NCBI GenBank assembly: GCA_023055355.1
Contig: JALJCS010000009.1
Span: 45,414,501-45,478,500, forward strand
DNA: 64,000 nucleotides
Source: Agelaius tricolor
Taxonomy: Eukaryota > Chordata > Aves > Passeriformes > Icteridae
Direction: 5' to 3'
Both the position numbers and the translations under genes were made by a program. Positions 13,194 through 26,510 of this stretch are shown here, in pieces; position 1 is the first letter of the stretch, and each line of letters starts with the position of its first letter. The notes beneath the pieces are model-generated. The model made no database searches and had not been told where the DNA came from. It saw only the letters and a program-made list of their open reading frames with translations.

Positions 13194-13920
13194 ATAAGAA
13201 AGAATTTAAGAAAACACAAAAATGACTTGGGAACATCAGACCTAGACTACATAACCCAAATTTTCAAGAAATGGCTCTTGCTGCTGTGGGATACTGAGGA
13301 AGAGCTCTAACCCAAAATTTATATCCTTATTTTATGTCTAGTAATGTAGGCTTTTCTGACACTTAAAATCTTTGACATTTTGTAAGAGACAAATTGAGTA
13401 ATAAATAAATAACAGCTTTGGAATAAAGACAAGAGGTAAAATTATTTGTATTAGTTTTTTACTGCCAGATATTTCTTTCTATCCTTCACTGCTTATCCCC
13501 AGGGATTTCTTTGCTGCTGTTCATTAACAGGGTTAGGTGGCAACAGGCCAAGACTATTAGGCATAAGAAGTTTTCTTTCTTTCCCACCTGGCATCTCATT
13601 AGCATCAGGATAACAGTGAAGACATCAACTTTTCAACTTAAAGGTCTAAAAGGATTATCAGAAAGCAGGAGAAAAAGTACTTTAAGGCTATGGGGAGGAA
13701 TGCATAGACAACAAGCAGGTGTTAGAGCTGTCTGTGCACTGTCAGAGAACCACAGTGACCCACTTCCAATTTCCCACTCATCACACAACTGTCATGGACT
13801 GTCCAACAAGTTTTAAGTTGCTTGCTGACTTATTGTGTAGGATCGCATGGAAATCATCTGATGATTTATATATACATATAAAAATAAATATATAGTGTGA
13901 TCTTGTGATTGCCCCCTGCA

Positions 13921-14445
13921 GTGAGCACTGGTGTGGCACCTTGAGTCCTTTGTCCAGTTCTGGGCTCCTCACGTAAAGAAAGGCATTGAGGGGCTGGAGA
14001 ATGTCCAGAGAAGGGCAATGGAGCTGGAGCACAAGACTGATGAGGGGCAGCTGAGGGAGCTGGGGGTGTTCAGCCTGGAGAAAAGGAGGCTCAGGAACGA
14101 CCTTATTGCTCTCCAAAACTCTCTGACAGGAGGGTGCAGCCAGATGGGGGTTGGTCTCTTCTCTCAGGCAAAAAGTGACTGAGAAAGGAAAATGGCCTCA
14201 AGCTGTGCCAGGGGAGAGGTTCAGGGTGGACATCAAGAAGAATTTATTCACAGAAAGGATAACCAGGCATTAGAATTTACTGCCCTCAGAGGCAGTGAAA
14301 CCAAATTCCCTGGAGGTGTTCAAGAAACCACAACATGTGACACATAGTGCTGTGGTCTGGTTTACAAGGTGGTGATTGATCTAAGGTTGATCTTGGTGAT
14401 CTTGGAGGTCTTTCCAACCTTAATGACCCTATAATTCTATGATTC
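13921..14445 (+). mobile_element. CR1 LINE, 5'-truncated 3' end
   Basis: The sequence encodes the degraded C-terminal end of the CR1 ORF2 reverse transcriptase protein ([20 protein letters not shown], then [19 protein letters not shown] and [13 protein letters not shown]) with a stop after about 80 codons. The CR1 3' UTR follows (ggaggtgttcaag, ggtctttccaacc) and ends in the family's terminal attctatgattc at about 14434..14445. It is severely 5'-truncated, as is usual for CR1, and decayed, so it is not active. It is antisense to EPHA6. The left boundary is approximate. Confidence 0.93.
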
Positions 14446-16229
14446 CCTATCAGGTTCCACAGTTTAACAGAAGAACATTACCACCTATTTATTTTTTAGA
14501 TAGGAATTAATGAAGGGGTGACAGAAAGGTACTAATTGTTACAGGATATCTGAATTATCTCAATTTCTTATTTTATTACTCTTCTTCCACTTAACATATT
14601 TCAAGCAAGCACGTACAGATGTATGATTTTCAAAACCAATTTGTATGTAATCCCATAATAAAAATTATTATAAGAAACATGGACTTGGAAAAATGTGAGG
14701 CCTTATACTCCCGGTGTTGATGTATGTGAGATAACTGTGGTAAACCCAACTGCTGACCTCTGGGGTTTTTGGGCTGAATGAGTTGAATAAGCATTATGTT
14801 CCCAGCTCTCAATAAAATCACAGTGCTTCACCAATGGTTAGCGGAACTTGGAAAACTTTCAGCTTACTTTGCAGCTTTTGATGATTTATAAAACTGTCAA
14901 TAAGACTTAGGCATAAAGTTTTGATTGAGACACTGGTAAAATTTTGAGTGGGCTTTTCCTTATTTTAGAGTTTCTTAAGCAGACTGAAAGGCTACAAGAA
15001 ACATTTGCAAATGACACCAGCTAGTTTTTACATAGAGTTTAACATTCATAATTTTTAAGTGATGCCTTTTATTTGTTTATGTGGCATAAGCATGGGTATA
15101 AAACCTGGAATGCTTGTAAATAAAAAAGCTGCTATTGTGTGGGAGCACTAATGTGAATAATAAACATTAGGCTTTTCTGTGAACTGTAATTCAGCCACTT
15201 TTTCATTTCTGGTATTTACTTGTAACTTGTAATGAGAGAGTAATTAACTTTGCCCTGAAATACATGATGAGTTACCTGCTGGATTTCAAGCACCTGATAT
15301 TTAAATAGATGGAAGTGTTACATGCTTTGCATTTTTTTAGTGAATAAGAAAGTTTAAGATCTTTTGACTGGATGAGCATTTATTAATACATTTATCTGCC
15401 CAGAGTTTATGGTTAATACATCACTCGTCTTCCCACAAAATAACTCTAACAGTTCTAGCTACTCATCTAGTCCTGAGATCGGAATAAGCTAAACCAGCAC
15501 ACATTACTTCAGCTTCAGTTCTTACTCTTTATGTTCAGAAGACAGGAATAATTATGTTTCCTCTAAAACCATGCTGTGAGAATTAAATAATGACGGGATC
15601 TTAACAAATTCCCACTGTTAAAACCATGGAGGAGTTTTAGGAATATGGAGGATGAGCTGTAATCACACTTCCATAGGTGCATAACTTTAAGTAGATGAGT
15701 AATCCCCTTGAAATAATTGGTAATATTAATGCACGTAAAACTAAGCAGCTGTGTAATTGCTTGAAGGATTGGAGTCAGTGTTCTAAAACTGGCTTAAATT
15801 TAATCTTACATAAACTATAGATAGTTTATGAACTATGATGACAACAGGTCATCATAGCTCAAGTTTTTTTTATATTATTTCATCAATTTTGGCAGGCTCA
15901 AACAGTAATGAATATGAATCTGGGCACTAGGAGAGTTTTGTCCGGCTTTGTGGATTTTGATTTTCTATCAGATTTTCCTTGTACTATATGGAATAGCATC
16001 TATAGAAGAACCAACACAGCAAATAAAATACTTTAAAAAAAGATAGTTTTTCATTTGTACTAGGGAGTGAAGGTTCTTACAGTCATGGTTTGTGGCTTAT
16101 TTCTCAGTTGTAAGAAAAATCACATATTATTGTGCATTCACATTTCAGCGAAAAGGAAAACTATCAATTATGTTAGAGGTGTCTTAAAGTATATGACTGT
16201 CCTCTTGCAATTGCAGGAAAAACCCGCAA

Positions 16230-16490
16230 ACACACTTCATACTCAAGGCCCCTCATGCCAATTTGCATGAGGATTAGATGGCTTTTTAATTGCTGTTAAA
16301 TTATGCCAGTTAAACTGTGATTTCATGCAAATATTAAGCTGTAATGACATGCAGTGAATCATTTACTAAGATTTAGAACTTGGAACAAAGAGAGACAATT
16401 AATTGTAATCCTCAGATTCAGCTAAATTATGTGTCACTGGGCTTTTATGAATGTGGCCTGATTGCTTTGTTATCATTTATAAATTATACA
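16230..16490. promoter_or_regulatory. Candidate conserved noncoding element (octamer and homeodomain motifs)
   Basis: This AT-rich block has two perfect POU octamer motifs in opposite orientation, ATTTGCAT at 16261..16268 and ATGCAAAT at 16325..16332. It also has several TAATTG/AATTAAT homeodomain cores and a CTTTGTT SOX-like core near 16465. The first octamer lies in a small inverted repeat (cctcatgc / gcatgagg, 16251..16272). Its texture resembles deeply conserved developmental enhancers, but conservation cannot be tested here. Confidence 0.3.
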
Positions 16491-19400
16491 AAGATTATTT
16501 GGCACATTGGAAAAAGCTGGCAGCAATAACCTTTCTGCAGACATCTGTATGCAAAGCTCACGGGGTTTTCCTTATATTGATTTTTAAGAAAAACAAGTAG
16601 ATTGGTGAAAATAAGAGATCCTTTCCTCACAGCAAAATTCATGACTTTGAGTTTTATGCGAAAGAATAAAATACAGTTCAGATGGATGAGCATTATAAAA
16701 ACATGCAGCTCTTCTGCTGAGATGGAACTCAGCCAGAGTGTGAGTAATGGCTTTTGCTTCATTTACAAACTACACTGAGGAAGTATTTTGACACTTGCTG
16801 TGGAGGAGACTGGCGTGGATATCTTATGGTGAAGCAGGTCTGCTCTGAAAGCAACAGCGCTGAGTTTGTGCCTCACGCAGTGCTTTGCACCTCATCTTGT
16901 TTTATGCATTCTCTTCCTCTCTGAAGGCAAAGTGCATCTTCCTGTGTACGGAAGGAAGAGGAACAAACCCAGCACTGCAGAAGTCTGGTGAGGGCAATGC
17001 AGTATTTTACACACTTGAGAGTGAAGACTGACTGGAAAACAAATTGGTACTGTTTAAGTAAGAACTGTCCATTATACACTATTGGACTCTTAGAATTTCA
17101 TGTCATTTGACTTCTGAAGTTACAGCAGAAGGGCAAAGATTAACCATCACCTTAGGATACTCAGAATCAGCATCTGGCTGTGCCCCTTGAGTTCATAATT
17201 GTGTTTTGATATCTATATATGTAGCATGGTTAAATTGTGTCACTTGATGTAGAATTACATTTTTCCCTTTTCACTTATTCTTTTCCTGTGAGGCAGGCAG
17301 GAAGAATGGAAGCCAACCACTGCAAACCAATATCCCAAGTCTGAGCATAATGTTAAATTACAAAAAAGTGTGTATATATATAACAATAGAGGCAGTAAAG
17401 ACTTCAAGTGTGTTGCCTGATTTTGCTGCTGAAATTCAGTGTTGACTTAAAAATACAGGATATACTTTATGGCAGAAGTTATTGAACAGAGCATAAGTTT
17501 TTTCAGGTTCAAATTTTTTAAGAATAACATTAAAGAGAGGAATTCAGACAACTCAGACTACCAATATAAGCCTGCCTGACCTTGAAAAGATGGATCAATT
17601 CATCCAATTACTTTATAGTGGGAAATGTTAGACTTTATGTACAGAGTAATCAGACAGGGGATTAGATATGATGCTATTTGTTGTTCACAGTGTATGCAGA
17701 GATTGCTGATAGAGTACTTGCATATGGCAAAGAAATACAATAAGAAGGAAAAGTAGCAGTGAGAGATTGATAAGAAGTGTAAGTCAAATGAAAAGAGCCG
17801 AGGAGAAGGAGATTAACAATATATTCTAATGTAATTTTCATTCCTCTTACTGAAATTAGATTTCTATTATGGTGTTCGGCAAAGTGAACACTCTCCTCTA
17901 CGAAATGCAGCTACATAAAGTAAAAATGGGAGCTGTACAATTTTTTAAAAGCACACAGTTCTTTCACAGAATTAATCAAAGTGGATTTGAAGCTCATCTA
18001 GAAGGAAGTGGATGCCTGTCTTAAATCAAGGCGGTTTCTTTTCCAATAATGCTGCAATGCAAGTTTCTCAGTACTGAGGGAGTGCTCTGGAGTGAGGAAT
18101 ACTGCCTAACCCAACACAGGAATGAAAAGAGAAAACAAAGGATCTGTCTTAAGCATATTACCTTGCAGGACATGGGGGAGAAAATAAAATGGGCATCAAT
18201 AAGTCAGTCAAAATGTCTGAACATGAAGACATTTGTAAGGGGAATCCACTATTCATTCTGTGTTTCATTTAAGAATATCTCTCCCTTCAAAGGTCCCAAG
18301 AAAAGTTTCTGTTTCTTATGTCATGTTTCATTTGTCAAGATAGAAATCTGAAAATTAATATGGAAAATGCAGATCTTTCCCAAAAGGGGTTCTTTAAAAA
18401 TGGCATTTCATTTCTGCACAGCATTTTCTGTCTATTTAGTCAAAGTTCCTAATTTTCTTAAAACTTGTCAACTCCTTTTTTTAATAGTAAAAACATGACA
18501 CAATCTAAATTCCACTCATATCTGTTTCTTTGTTTATTAAATTTAAATTAGCCACATCTGCACAGATCTACCAAAAGCAGTGAGGTTGTATTTATGACAG
18601 AAACATAATTTTAATAACTGAGAGAATAATTTGAAAGCAGTGGGGCTAAAGATATCACTTAGGGAATAATTTGGCCTGAAGACTCTCCATTACTGCTGAC
18701 GTGGAAGGTAAGAACATAGTCTGCCTGTCAAGAGCTTCAGTGTCATTAGCAGAGCTAACAATTAGTGAAATAATCATCATTTTGGGTGTAAGATGAATTC
18801 ATCTGCTGTGCCAATCAATGAAGTACCAATACCTAGCAGCCTAGGCTGAGGACACAGTGCATGGTGGCACTGAACCAAGAAACCAGAATGTGCTTCACTG
18901 TCTCCTTTAGTTCTTCCTTCTCCCAAGCTGAGGTGAGATGAGGCACTGATATCCTGTTGTGGCTGATTTTTGCCCTGCCTCAACTCAGTTACTTTAGCTG
19001 ACATCCTCAGCAGGAATGTGGAGGTCTGGCACCAAGTTTCTCCTGACAATTTTCACCCAAAGCAGCTCTCTGCACTCACATTTGTTAAGAAATCAGCAGG
19101 GTGTTGAGGTAACTGCACTCTGATGCCACAGGGCTCTCATGCTCCTCCCTGCCTTATCAACATATCAGGGTATCAGGGCTTATAATTGTGCCCTGAAAGA
19201 TAATTATGGAATCATAATGCCACATTTGAGTAATTTTTTCAAAGAACTCTTTTGATGAAAAATCAATGATTTATAAATAATATGGAACCACATCTGCATA
19301 ATGTATGGTGCAACCCTCTTCCCAAGCATGAAAGTGTCAAGAACACCTGGGATGTTTTGGCTCTGGGAGTAAGATTTTAATGGCCTGTGCTTGAGGCATT

Positions 19401-20810
19401 GATTTGAGTGGAATTATTTGTAATCACCGTTTTCCTGTGGGAAGCCTGAAAGGATGCTGTTTACTCCCTCACACACTTCATGCAAAATGCCAGGCCTATG
19501 TGCTCTACTCCAGAGTGAGCTGGGACTGGGGACACTCCCTGAACCCTGAGTCCCTGAGGTATCCAGAGGCTGAGACTTACCTTTCCCTGGAAAACCCTCT
19601 GCCTTGGGTCTGAAGAACGCCATTTTTAGTGACCATCACCCTCATGGAATGGATGGACAATGTCTTGGTTTTGGTCATGACCTCAGTGCCTATGAATTTG
19701 TAAATCAGCTTTAAATTATCAGGTCTATTCTAAATTTGCCCAGTCCAGTGTAATTGGAAAAAGGAGAATGAGCAGAGGAAGTAGGTCAATTCAGTCAGCT
19801 CAGTTATTTTTTCATGATGCTGCATAAAACATCCCAAAATGCAGCTATGCACTGATGGTTATTGCAACAGCACTTTGTCTTTAGGGCTTTATCTCTTAAA
19901 AATTTTGTATACTTAATCTGTCAAAATACTTCATTAATTGAACATGTTCGTTTTTTAGAATTCTCTTAATTGTGGCACAAAAAGTTCCAAGATCAAATCC
20001 TCCACCAAAAGAATGAATAAAGTGTTATACCAAAAACTGGGTGCTTTAGAGGATTCTGCAAAGTCTTTAATCACTTTTAATTAATAAGTGATTTTAATGG
20101 CCTATTAAAATATAGTATTTTACACACAGCTTTTAAAATACTGCTGTTTGTTCCAGTTTTGAGATTAAACAGATATAGTTGCTTTAAAATCAATAAATTA
20201 ATCCCAGTGAGTAATGAACCATGAATGGAAATCTATAAGAAACATTTTATAAAGTGGTAAGAAAACTTATGCTGTGTACTTCTAGACATAAATCCATTGA
20301 TCAAAGTAATAAAAATCTATTCTCGGAATTTCTGGTCCCAGAATGGAGGACATCAGGCTTATATTAGGGACAAATATAAGTTAGTCAAAAATCACAAAAT
20401 TATGTATTCTAAAATTCATCAAATAAACCCTAATGAATTTTAATTATCACAGTTGCAGAAGAGGGAATAACTGTTAAAAGAAGGTGATGGTGCAAGAGCT
20501 TTAAATTATATCTCATCCTGATTTGATTTTTTTTTCCTCTCTAAAAATTATTTTCTTGTCTTTTTTAGAGCATTTAGTTTTTATTCGATTGTGTGGGGAT
20601 ATTTGTCTTATACTTTTCTTTTAAATCTGAGGAGACAGCAGAGCATGTTATATCAGGTTTTTTTTCTTTACATGACTCCAGCTTTTTTAAAGTTTTTGGA
20701 CCAGCAAATTTTTAAGTATATAAAATGCACATTACTGGTAGTGAAAACACCAATATTGTTACCTACATTACAACAATTACACTTTCTCCTATTACATCTC
20801 AGAATGTTCC

Positions 20811-20864
20811 AAGTCAAAAGTCACCAAACTAAGTTCAAACAAGTTCAAAAGTCACCAAACTAAG
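20811..20864. repeat. Short tandem duplication, about 30-bp period
   Basis: Two adjacent copies of a unit containing tcaaaagtcaccaaactaag, offset by about 30 bp. They differ by small indels near aagt(t)caaaag. A local replication-slippage duplication in the intron. Confidence 0.8.
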
Positions 20865-20975
20865 AAACCTGTATGTTTACAGTTATCTAGACACTAAACA
20901 GAAATATACCATTTGAATCTTGATTTTAAGTCTCTTTTGATAACAGGAATGGAATTCTTAACAAACTCATAGATT

Positions 20976-21061
20976 TGGGGTTTTGTTTTTTTTTTTGTTG
21001 TTGTTGTTTGTTTGGGTTTTTGTTTGTTTTTTGTTTGTTTTGTTTGCTTTGTTTTTTTTTA
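20976..21061. repeat. T/G-rich simple repeat beside exon 4 donor
   Basis: On the plus strand it is an imperfect (GTTT)n/(GTTTT)n tract. In the EPHA6 transcript it is an A/C-rich CAAA/CAAAA run starting about 60 nt after the exon 4 5' splice site. CA/A-rich intronic tracts can bind splicing factors such as hnRNP L, but no effect can be inferred from sequence alone. Confidence 0.85.
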
Positions 21062-21120
21062 ATACAAAACCAAATAAAGGAGGCAACAGAATTGCCAACA
21101 CTGGTAATGATCAGACTTAC

Positions 21121-21276
21121 GGGTACATGCCATAGTTGGTGGGTCCTTCTCAGCTCTGAAATAACCTTTCTCACACTGACAGACAGAAGTTGCTTCTATG
21201 TGAGTCAAACTGTGTGGAGGGCACTTGGAACACTTCACATTTCCAGCAAATGCTTTATAGAATCCAGGCCTGCAAG
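21121..21276 (-). CDS. EPHA6: EPHA6 exon 4 (distal cysteine-rich / EGF-like segment of ectodomain)
   Basis: Internal coding exon of an Eph receptor tyrosine kinase, a plasma-membrane receptor for GPI-anchored ephrin-A ligands in axon guidance and cell sorting. Read on the minus strand it is 156 bp, the usual size of the Eph exon encoding the end of the cysteine-rich region. It enters in phase 1 (CT completes an Ala codon), then reads CRPGFYKAFAGN, KCSKCPPHS, EATSVCQCEKGYFRAEKDPP and MACT. Six cysteines (C-KC-KC-C-C-C pattern), CPPHS and CEKGYFRAEKDPP are Eph family hallmarks. The acceptor is a pyrimidine-rich tract ending ttactttgcag at 21277; the donor is C|GTAAGT at 21120. A second AG lies 7 nt inside the exon, but using it would shift the frame. 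The final C pairs with GG of the next exon to make Arg. Codon use is AT-leaning, unlike exon 5. EphA class is very secure; EPHA6 rather than another EphA rests on remembered family similarity of this exon and the next. Confidence 0.92.
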
Positions 21277-24200
21277 CTGCAAAGTAAGAAGATAAGTTTC
21301 ATTAATAGAAGAACATTTTGGTCATAAATAAAATCTGTTCCAAGCAGTAATAATGGTGCTTTCCTTTCCAATCTAGATATAGATGCTTTGATGATACAAT
21401 TCTTGACGTTTTTTATTTTGTATGTGGACTTAAAAGAATAAAAAGAATCTGTTCTTGGTATATAATAGGGAAGTTAAGAATAGTTAAGAAAGATAATTTC
21501 CCAATTTTTAGTCAGTCCTCAGTGCTGCTTGAAATTGTCTCTAAATGACTTCACTACTATCACTAAACATTTTTTATGTTTTATCTACATGGTGTAGTAT
21601 CTTTGGTGTATCTTTGGTGTATTAACCAAACAGAGTGAGATAACTTCTATATCTGCCAGAGCTGTAATTATGGCTTCCTTACTGAAGTAATGGACAACTT
21701 GCAATACCTAAAATATTTACCCCCACAACTCCTTGATGAGACAGGGATGGTATCCCCAAATATTTATGGCTGGTCTGACTTGCCTACAGTGCCCCAAAAA
21801 ACCTCTGACAGCAGGGCCCCATCAGCTGGTCCCTGTTGGCATGAGAGGCTGGAGGATGAGGAAGGGAAGAAGGAAGAGATGAAGGAAGGAGATACTGACA
21901 CCATCCAGCACAAACATGCACAACCCTCCTGACTGGGTTAGGAACAGCCTGGAGAGCAGCCAGCTTTGGGACAGGGAATGTTGGGATGCTCAGAGCTCAT
22001 CACTTCCCCAGTTACTGGGAGCTGGAGTCCCTGCTGTTCCTAACCACAGCACAAGCCTTTTTTTGCTGGCCTTTAAAGCAGAAACAAGTCATTAAAAAAA
22101 ATCTTATCCCAGATCTCTCAGGCCTGCATTCTGAGATATTATTTTAAAATCATCCTCAGACTTCATCACACACATTTAAACAAAGATTTCTTTCTTTTCC
22201 TGCCAGCTACCACATTTGCACATGCCAAGCATGTATTGCAGTTTCTGTCTTCTGGCTTCCCCATATGCAAACATTAAAAATTAAAGAGCAACTCAGACAT
22301 GTGCAGATTTTACAGGCTCCTTTTCCTCTTAACTCCTCCAGCAATACAATGGAAACCAGCACTATAAATATAATTTTGAGGTTCCGTGTGGCTTTTTCTC
22401 ACTTTGACATATTCAAGACTATTTTCTTTACACTGCTGGAGGAAATAGGCAGTACCTCCTTTCCTTGTAATAAGATACAAAAAGATTTAAAATTAGGTGT
22501 TTCTAAAAGGTACCTCAAAGTATACATTTAATGGATTCAGTGTCAGTTCATATTAATTGAGTTATTAAGAAGTATCAACTCATAGATAACATATACAGGA
22601 TCAGTTTTTCTTCTGATTCTGAAGGCCTTTCTTGATATAAAAGCAGTTTCAGTAGAAGCTGAATGAAAAGGAGTAAGATGACACTGAAAAAGATAACACT
22701 TGATTGCCTCTCAGAACCCAAGAGCCAATTTTTCAAATGCAATTTCAAGAGCTTAATTTTGACCCAGCAATTTCAGCAGTTCTCCTCCCAGTGTGCTGTT
22801 CTGACTTTGCTGAATAGACATTAGAGAGGTATCCTGCCCTGCTGTCACTGACTGGGAAAAAAAAAAAGGATTTCTGGTGTTAGAGATAAAAAGGGTGGGA
22901 ACAGCAGGGATTTTCCCCTAGGAAGTAGGCTACTGGTCTGATGCAATTGTGATTATAGTGAGTGGCAATTTTCCACTGATTGGAAAGGCAGCAGGTTTGG
23001 TGCAGGGAAGAAGGCAGCACTGCAGACACAGGCTGACTCCTCTCAGCTGTGCTGGAAGGAAAAGAGGAGGTAAGGCAAAATTGGGGGAAGGGTGTTGTGC
23101 TTCCCTGCTCCCTCCTCATCTTCTCATGTTCAAATCCTGCTCTGATAAATATTAAATTCTTGCTTTATTTCACATGCTACGCTTGTGACTCAAGAGCTGA
23201 CAATTCAAAATTACAGTTTCATTTAAAGCAAAATGAGTGCTCTTTAAAATCCTTATTACTTCTGAAATTCATGTCTGTCAGCTCTGAAATCATTCCTTCT
23301 ACTCTTCTGTCCACCAGACAAGAAATTATTTGGATCAAAAGAAACACACATGTCTCTTTCAAGAGCAATATTTTGTATAAAATTCAAGAACTTCACTATT
23401 GCAAAATAAAACTCAAGGAGAAGATTTATTTCTAATTAAAACAAAACCTAAATGTTTTATTCTGAAATGGTAGTCTCTATCGTATTAAAAGCAATTATGT
23501 TTTTGACATGGTAGGTCTTTTAAAAGAAAGCACATACATACTCATGGAAAAGGTGGAGGGGAAAAATAAATGGATTAAGGGGGATCATTTTACTTCTTCT
23601 GAAGTCAACTCAAGTACATCTATCCCTTAAGTCAAGTATGTATCAAATTCTGTGGCAGAGAAACTACAGGGATACCAGGGAAGCCTTTAATTGAGAAGTT
23701 TACAAAGGTATTAACAACTACTCCTCACCCAAATGCAGAATCTCACAATCATGATTATTGATACTTCCAAATAAAAAACAGCACTTCATAAACAAGATAA
23801 AAGAACACAAGCTGAAAGCCCCCAAATGATCACAAGCTTGGGAAAACTCATCCCTCTGGATAACTCAGAGCTGACTACCAGCATTCATGGTGGAAGAAAA
23901 TAAATTGTTACTGTGTCAAAGTCAAGGAATATGCGGCCTCAGTCTGAAATACAGCACTTCAGCTGCTGTACATATCTAAGCTTAGACTCTGCTAACAATT
24001 ATTGTGTTTCAGTGGCAAATTAACCAAAGTAATTGCTAAATTTACAATTTTCCACAGAAAATCTACAAATGATTTCTAGATGACTACTAAAAAAAAAAGG
24101 ATTTGTTTTATTTGCTTTTATCTGTGTTACCACAGAGTATTTTTTCTACCTTCCAAATCACTGGGTGACATCTTGTTTCCCCTAATGTTTTCTACCAGAG

Positions 24201-26510
24201 GTGACTGTGAGTTACTGATTAGAGAAACTGTATGAAATGTGACTTTTGTAAAGCCTGGGGAAAGACACTACATTGTCTTAAAGGTTCAGTAATTAGCAGG
24301 GTATCTGAATGAACAATTCAAAGACACTACAGGTTTCTCCAATGAAATATGAGCAACTAGGCAGAGAAACACTGATAATTTAATTGGCTTAATAAAAGAT
24401 AACACATCCATAAATGTGCTTCGCTGCAGCTTCATCAGGATTTGACTGTGAGTTTTGGAAATTACAGAAGTTTTCTAACTAATAGAATTTTCCTTATTTA
24501 ATGTCGAATAGATGTGATTTAGTTTTGTTTGTTTACTCCGTGGCCACCTGAGGGTCTTTTGAATTGCCCAGTCCAGTAAATAAGGTCATGGCTCCATCAC
24601 TCCAAAACACAGCCGAGGGCTCTGTTGTGCAAGAGTCTTTACTGCTTGAGGCTGTTACAGCCATTAAGTTCTTCCCCAGCCTCAGGGGTGTATAATATAT
24701 AGACACAAAACCCAGAAAAGAAAAATGCAGCGGTCATCTGACTGGCCATAAAATCTCGTTCCCTAAAAAAACCAAAAGCAGCATTTTCACTGCTCTGTGG
24801 GAGCACATCATTGTCTAAGATTCCAGTTTTTAGTAGTTTCAGTTTCATAACATCTGAATTGACCACTACAGTATTAGTTAAAGGTGAGTCCAAATGAAAC
24901 TTAGGAACAACTTTTAGGCATGTCTGACACTGTTGGTCTGTGGGTGGGAAAGTATTTGTCATGAAAATGGATTTTTTATAGCTTGCTGAGAACTCATCAA
25001 TCAAATTAAATCAAAGAAGACTCTGTTGTCATTTACAATAATGGCAACCATCAGTAGCTGTGGAAGAGGTGTTTTAATCTTTCTGAATCACACACTTTAT
25101 TATGCATTTCCACCTCATATATTTTTTGTCCTTGCTTTACTAGATCCCACTAATGTCCTGTGAGACTGGTATCTTTCATATTTGTTATATTCTGAATTAT
25201 CTCAATTTTGAAGTCGTCTTATCCCTCTTCCATCTGCTCACTTTATAAAAAGGGCAATCCAATGAGGCCTGTTCCATTCTACCACTGTGCAGAAAGAACT
25301 ATGATAATACTTTAACCAATTTATACTTTAGTAGAAGTGTCTAGAAAAGATAGAAAAGAACATGAAAAAATAATGCCATGAAAGTTGGATGCTCTATATT
25401 AAAGAAGGCAGAATACAATAAAAAAAATCAAGATTAGGATATTACAGAATTATTACAATAAAGCTCTGAGGACAACCTTTGATTGTGAGTACTGTCTGGT
25501 TAAATAATCTCATTTTTCTCACATGATTCTTGTTTTATTCAGGTCATAAATGGACTGTGAGGGGGCTTCACTTTGGGTTGTGTTCAAACTGATAGTGGGA
25601 CTGTGCAGCATGAGTTGCTAGAAACCTGATGAAGAATCCAGTGGAGGAAGGCCAGATTATAAATTATCAAACATGCTGGTTAGTACAAATCACAAAAATA
25701 AAAGACATCGAGAAAACAAAGCTCTAGTTTGATTTAGTTCCTACACAGAGTAAGGATGGGACAGGTGACACCCCTAAAAAACTTAATGACAGAATGAAAA
25801 GATTTTGGGGGACAATAGACTGATTTCCCTTTTTCATTTGCAATAAACTTGATAATTAATATTTCTGGGTGTTACGGTGTGCAATTAAATGCATGTGTGT
25901 TCATATCAATCTCTTCTCTTGCCAATATCTCTGCTCTCTAATATTTCTATTCTTAGATTTGAGGAATTGATAGGAGCATTACTCCAATCCTTGACTTCAG
26001 AGAGGAGCAAGGCAGAGGAGACAAAAAGAGACGGGTATAAGGCTGCTTCTTCAAATAAGACTACATAATGACAATAGGTAAATGAAATTAAATGTTCTTC
26101 CTCTTTGTGCTCTTTTTCCCCCCTAGGGACTCTTCTGTCATTCCCACATTTCAATATTCTGTGGAGTTTTTTAATGAAAATTATTAGAAGAAATGACAAA
26201 GGAGATAATTGCTACCTATCAAAGAGTATTTTCAGTTCACATCAGTGCAGTTTTTCTCTGTATAAATCACTAGTTTCAATACAATAACTTGAACAATTAG
26301 TCAGGTCACATAGCATGGTTTAAAAGAATCTGAGGTTTATCCAAAAAATACATACAGACAAGATATTAATTATATTAAATTTATGACTGCCTGTCATACT
26401 AGGTATGACTAGGTACACTAGGTACACTCCAACAGCTCATCATAGAGCTGGGGGCTGTGCTACACAATCCAGGTAAATCCTCTTCTGCACAGACTCATTC
26501 TTGTACTACA

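Larger units (their letters stand above)
12559..21120 (-). other. EPHA6: EPHA6 intron between exons 4 and 5
   Basis: Complete 8562-bp phase-1 intron, GT at 21120..21119 and AG at 12560..12559 on the minus strand. It holds a solo ERV LTR (12776..13193) and a CR1 3' fragment (13921..14445), both antisense to the gene. An A/C-rich simple repeat lies about 60 nt inside the donor (20976..21061), with a short tandem duplication nearby (20811..20864). An AT-rich block with octamer motifs (16230..16490) is a possible conserved element. The remainder (about 14450..16200 and 16500..20800) is AT-rich unique-looking sequence in which I see no exon, RNA gene or recognisable repeat. Short open frames there have no family resemblance. 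Confidence 0.9.

Noticed and set aside
13781..14116. 111-codon minus-strand open frame
   Set aside because: Antisense of the CR1 fragment at 13921..14445.
24639..25004. 121-codon minus-strand open frame
   Set aside because: No recognisable domain, no CpG or codon signature, no convincing splice context; likely chance.
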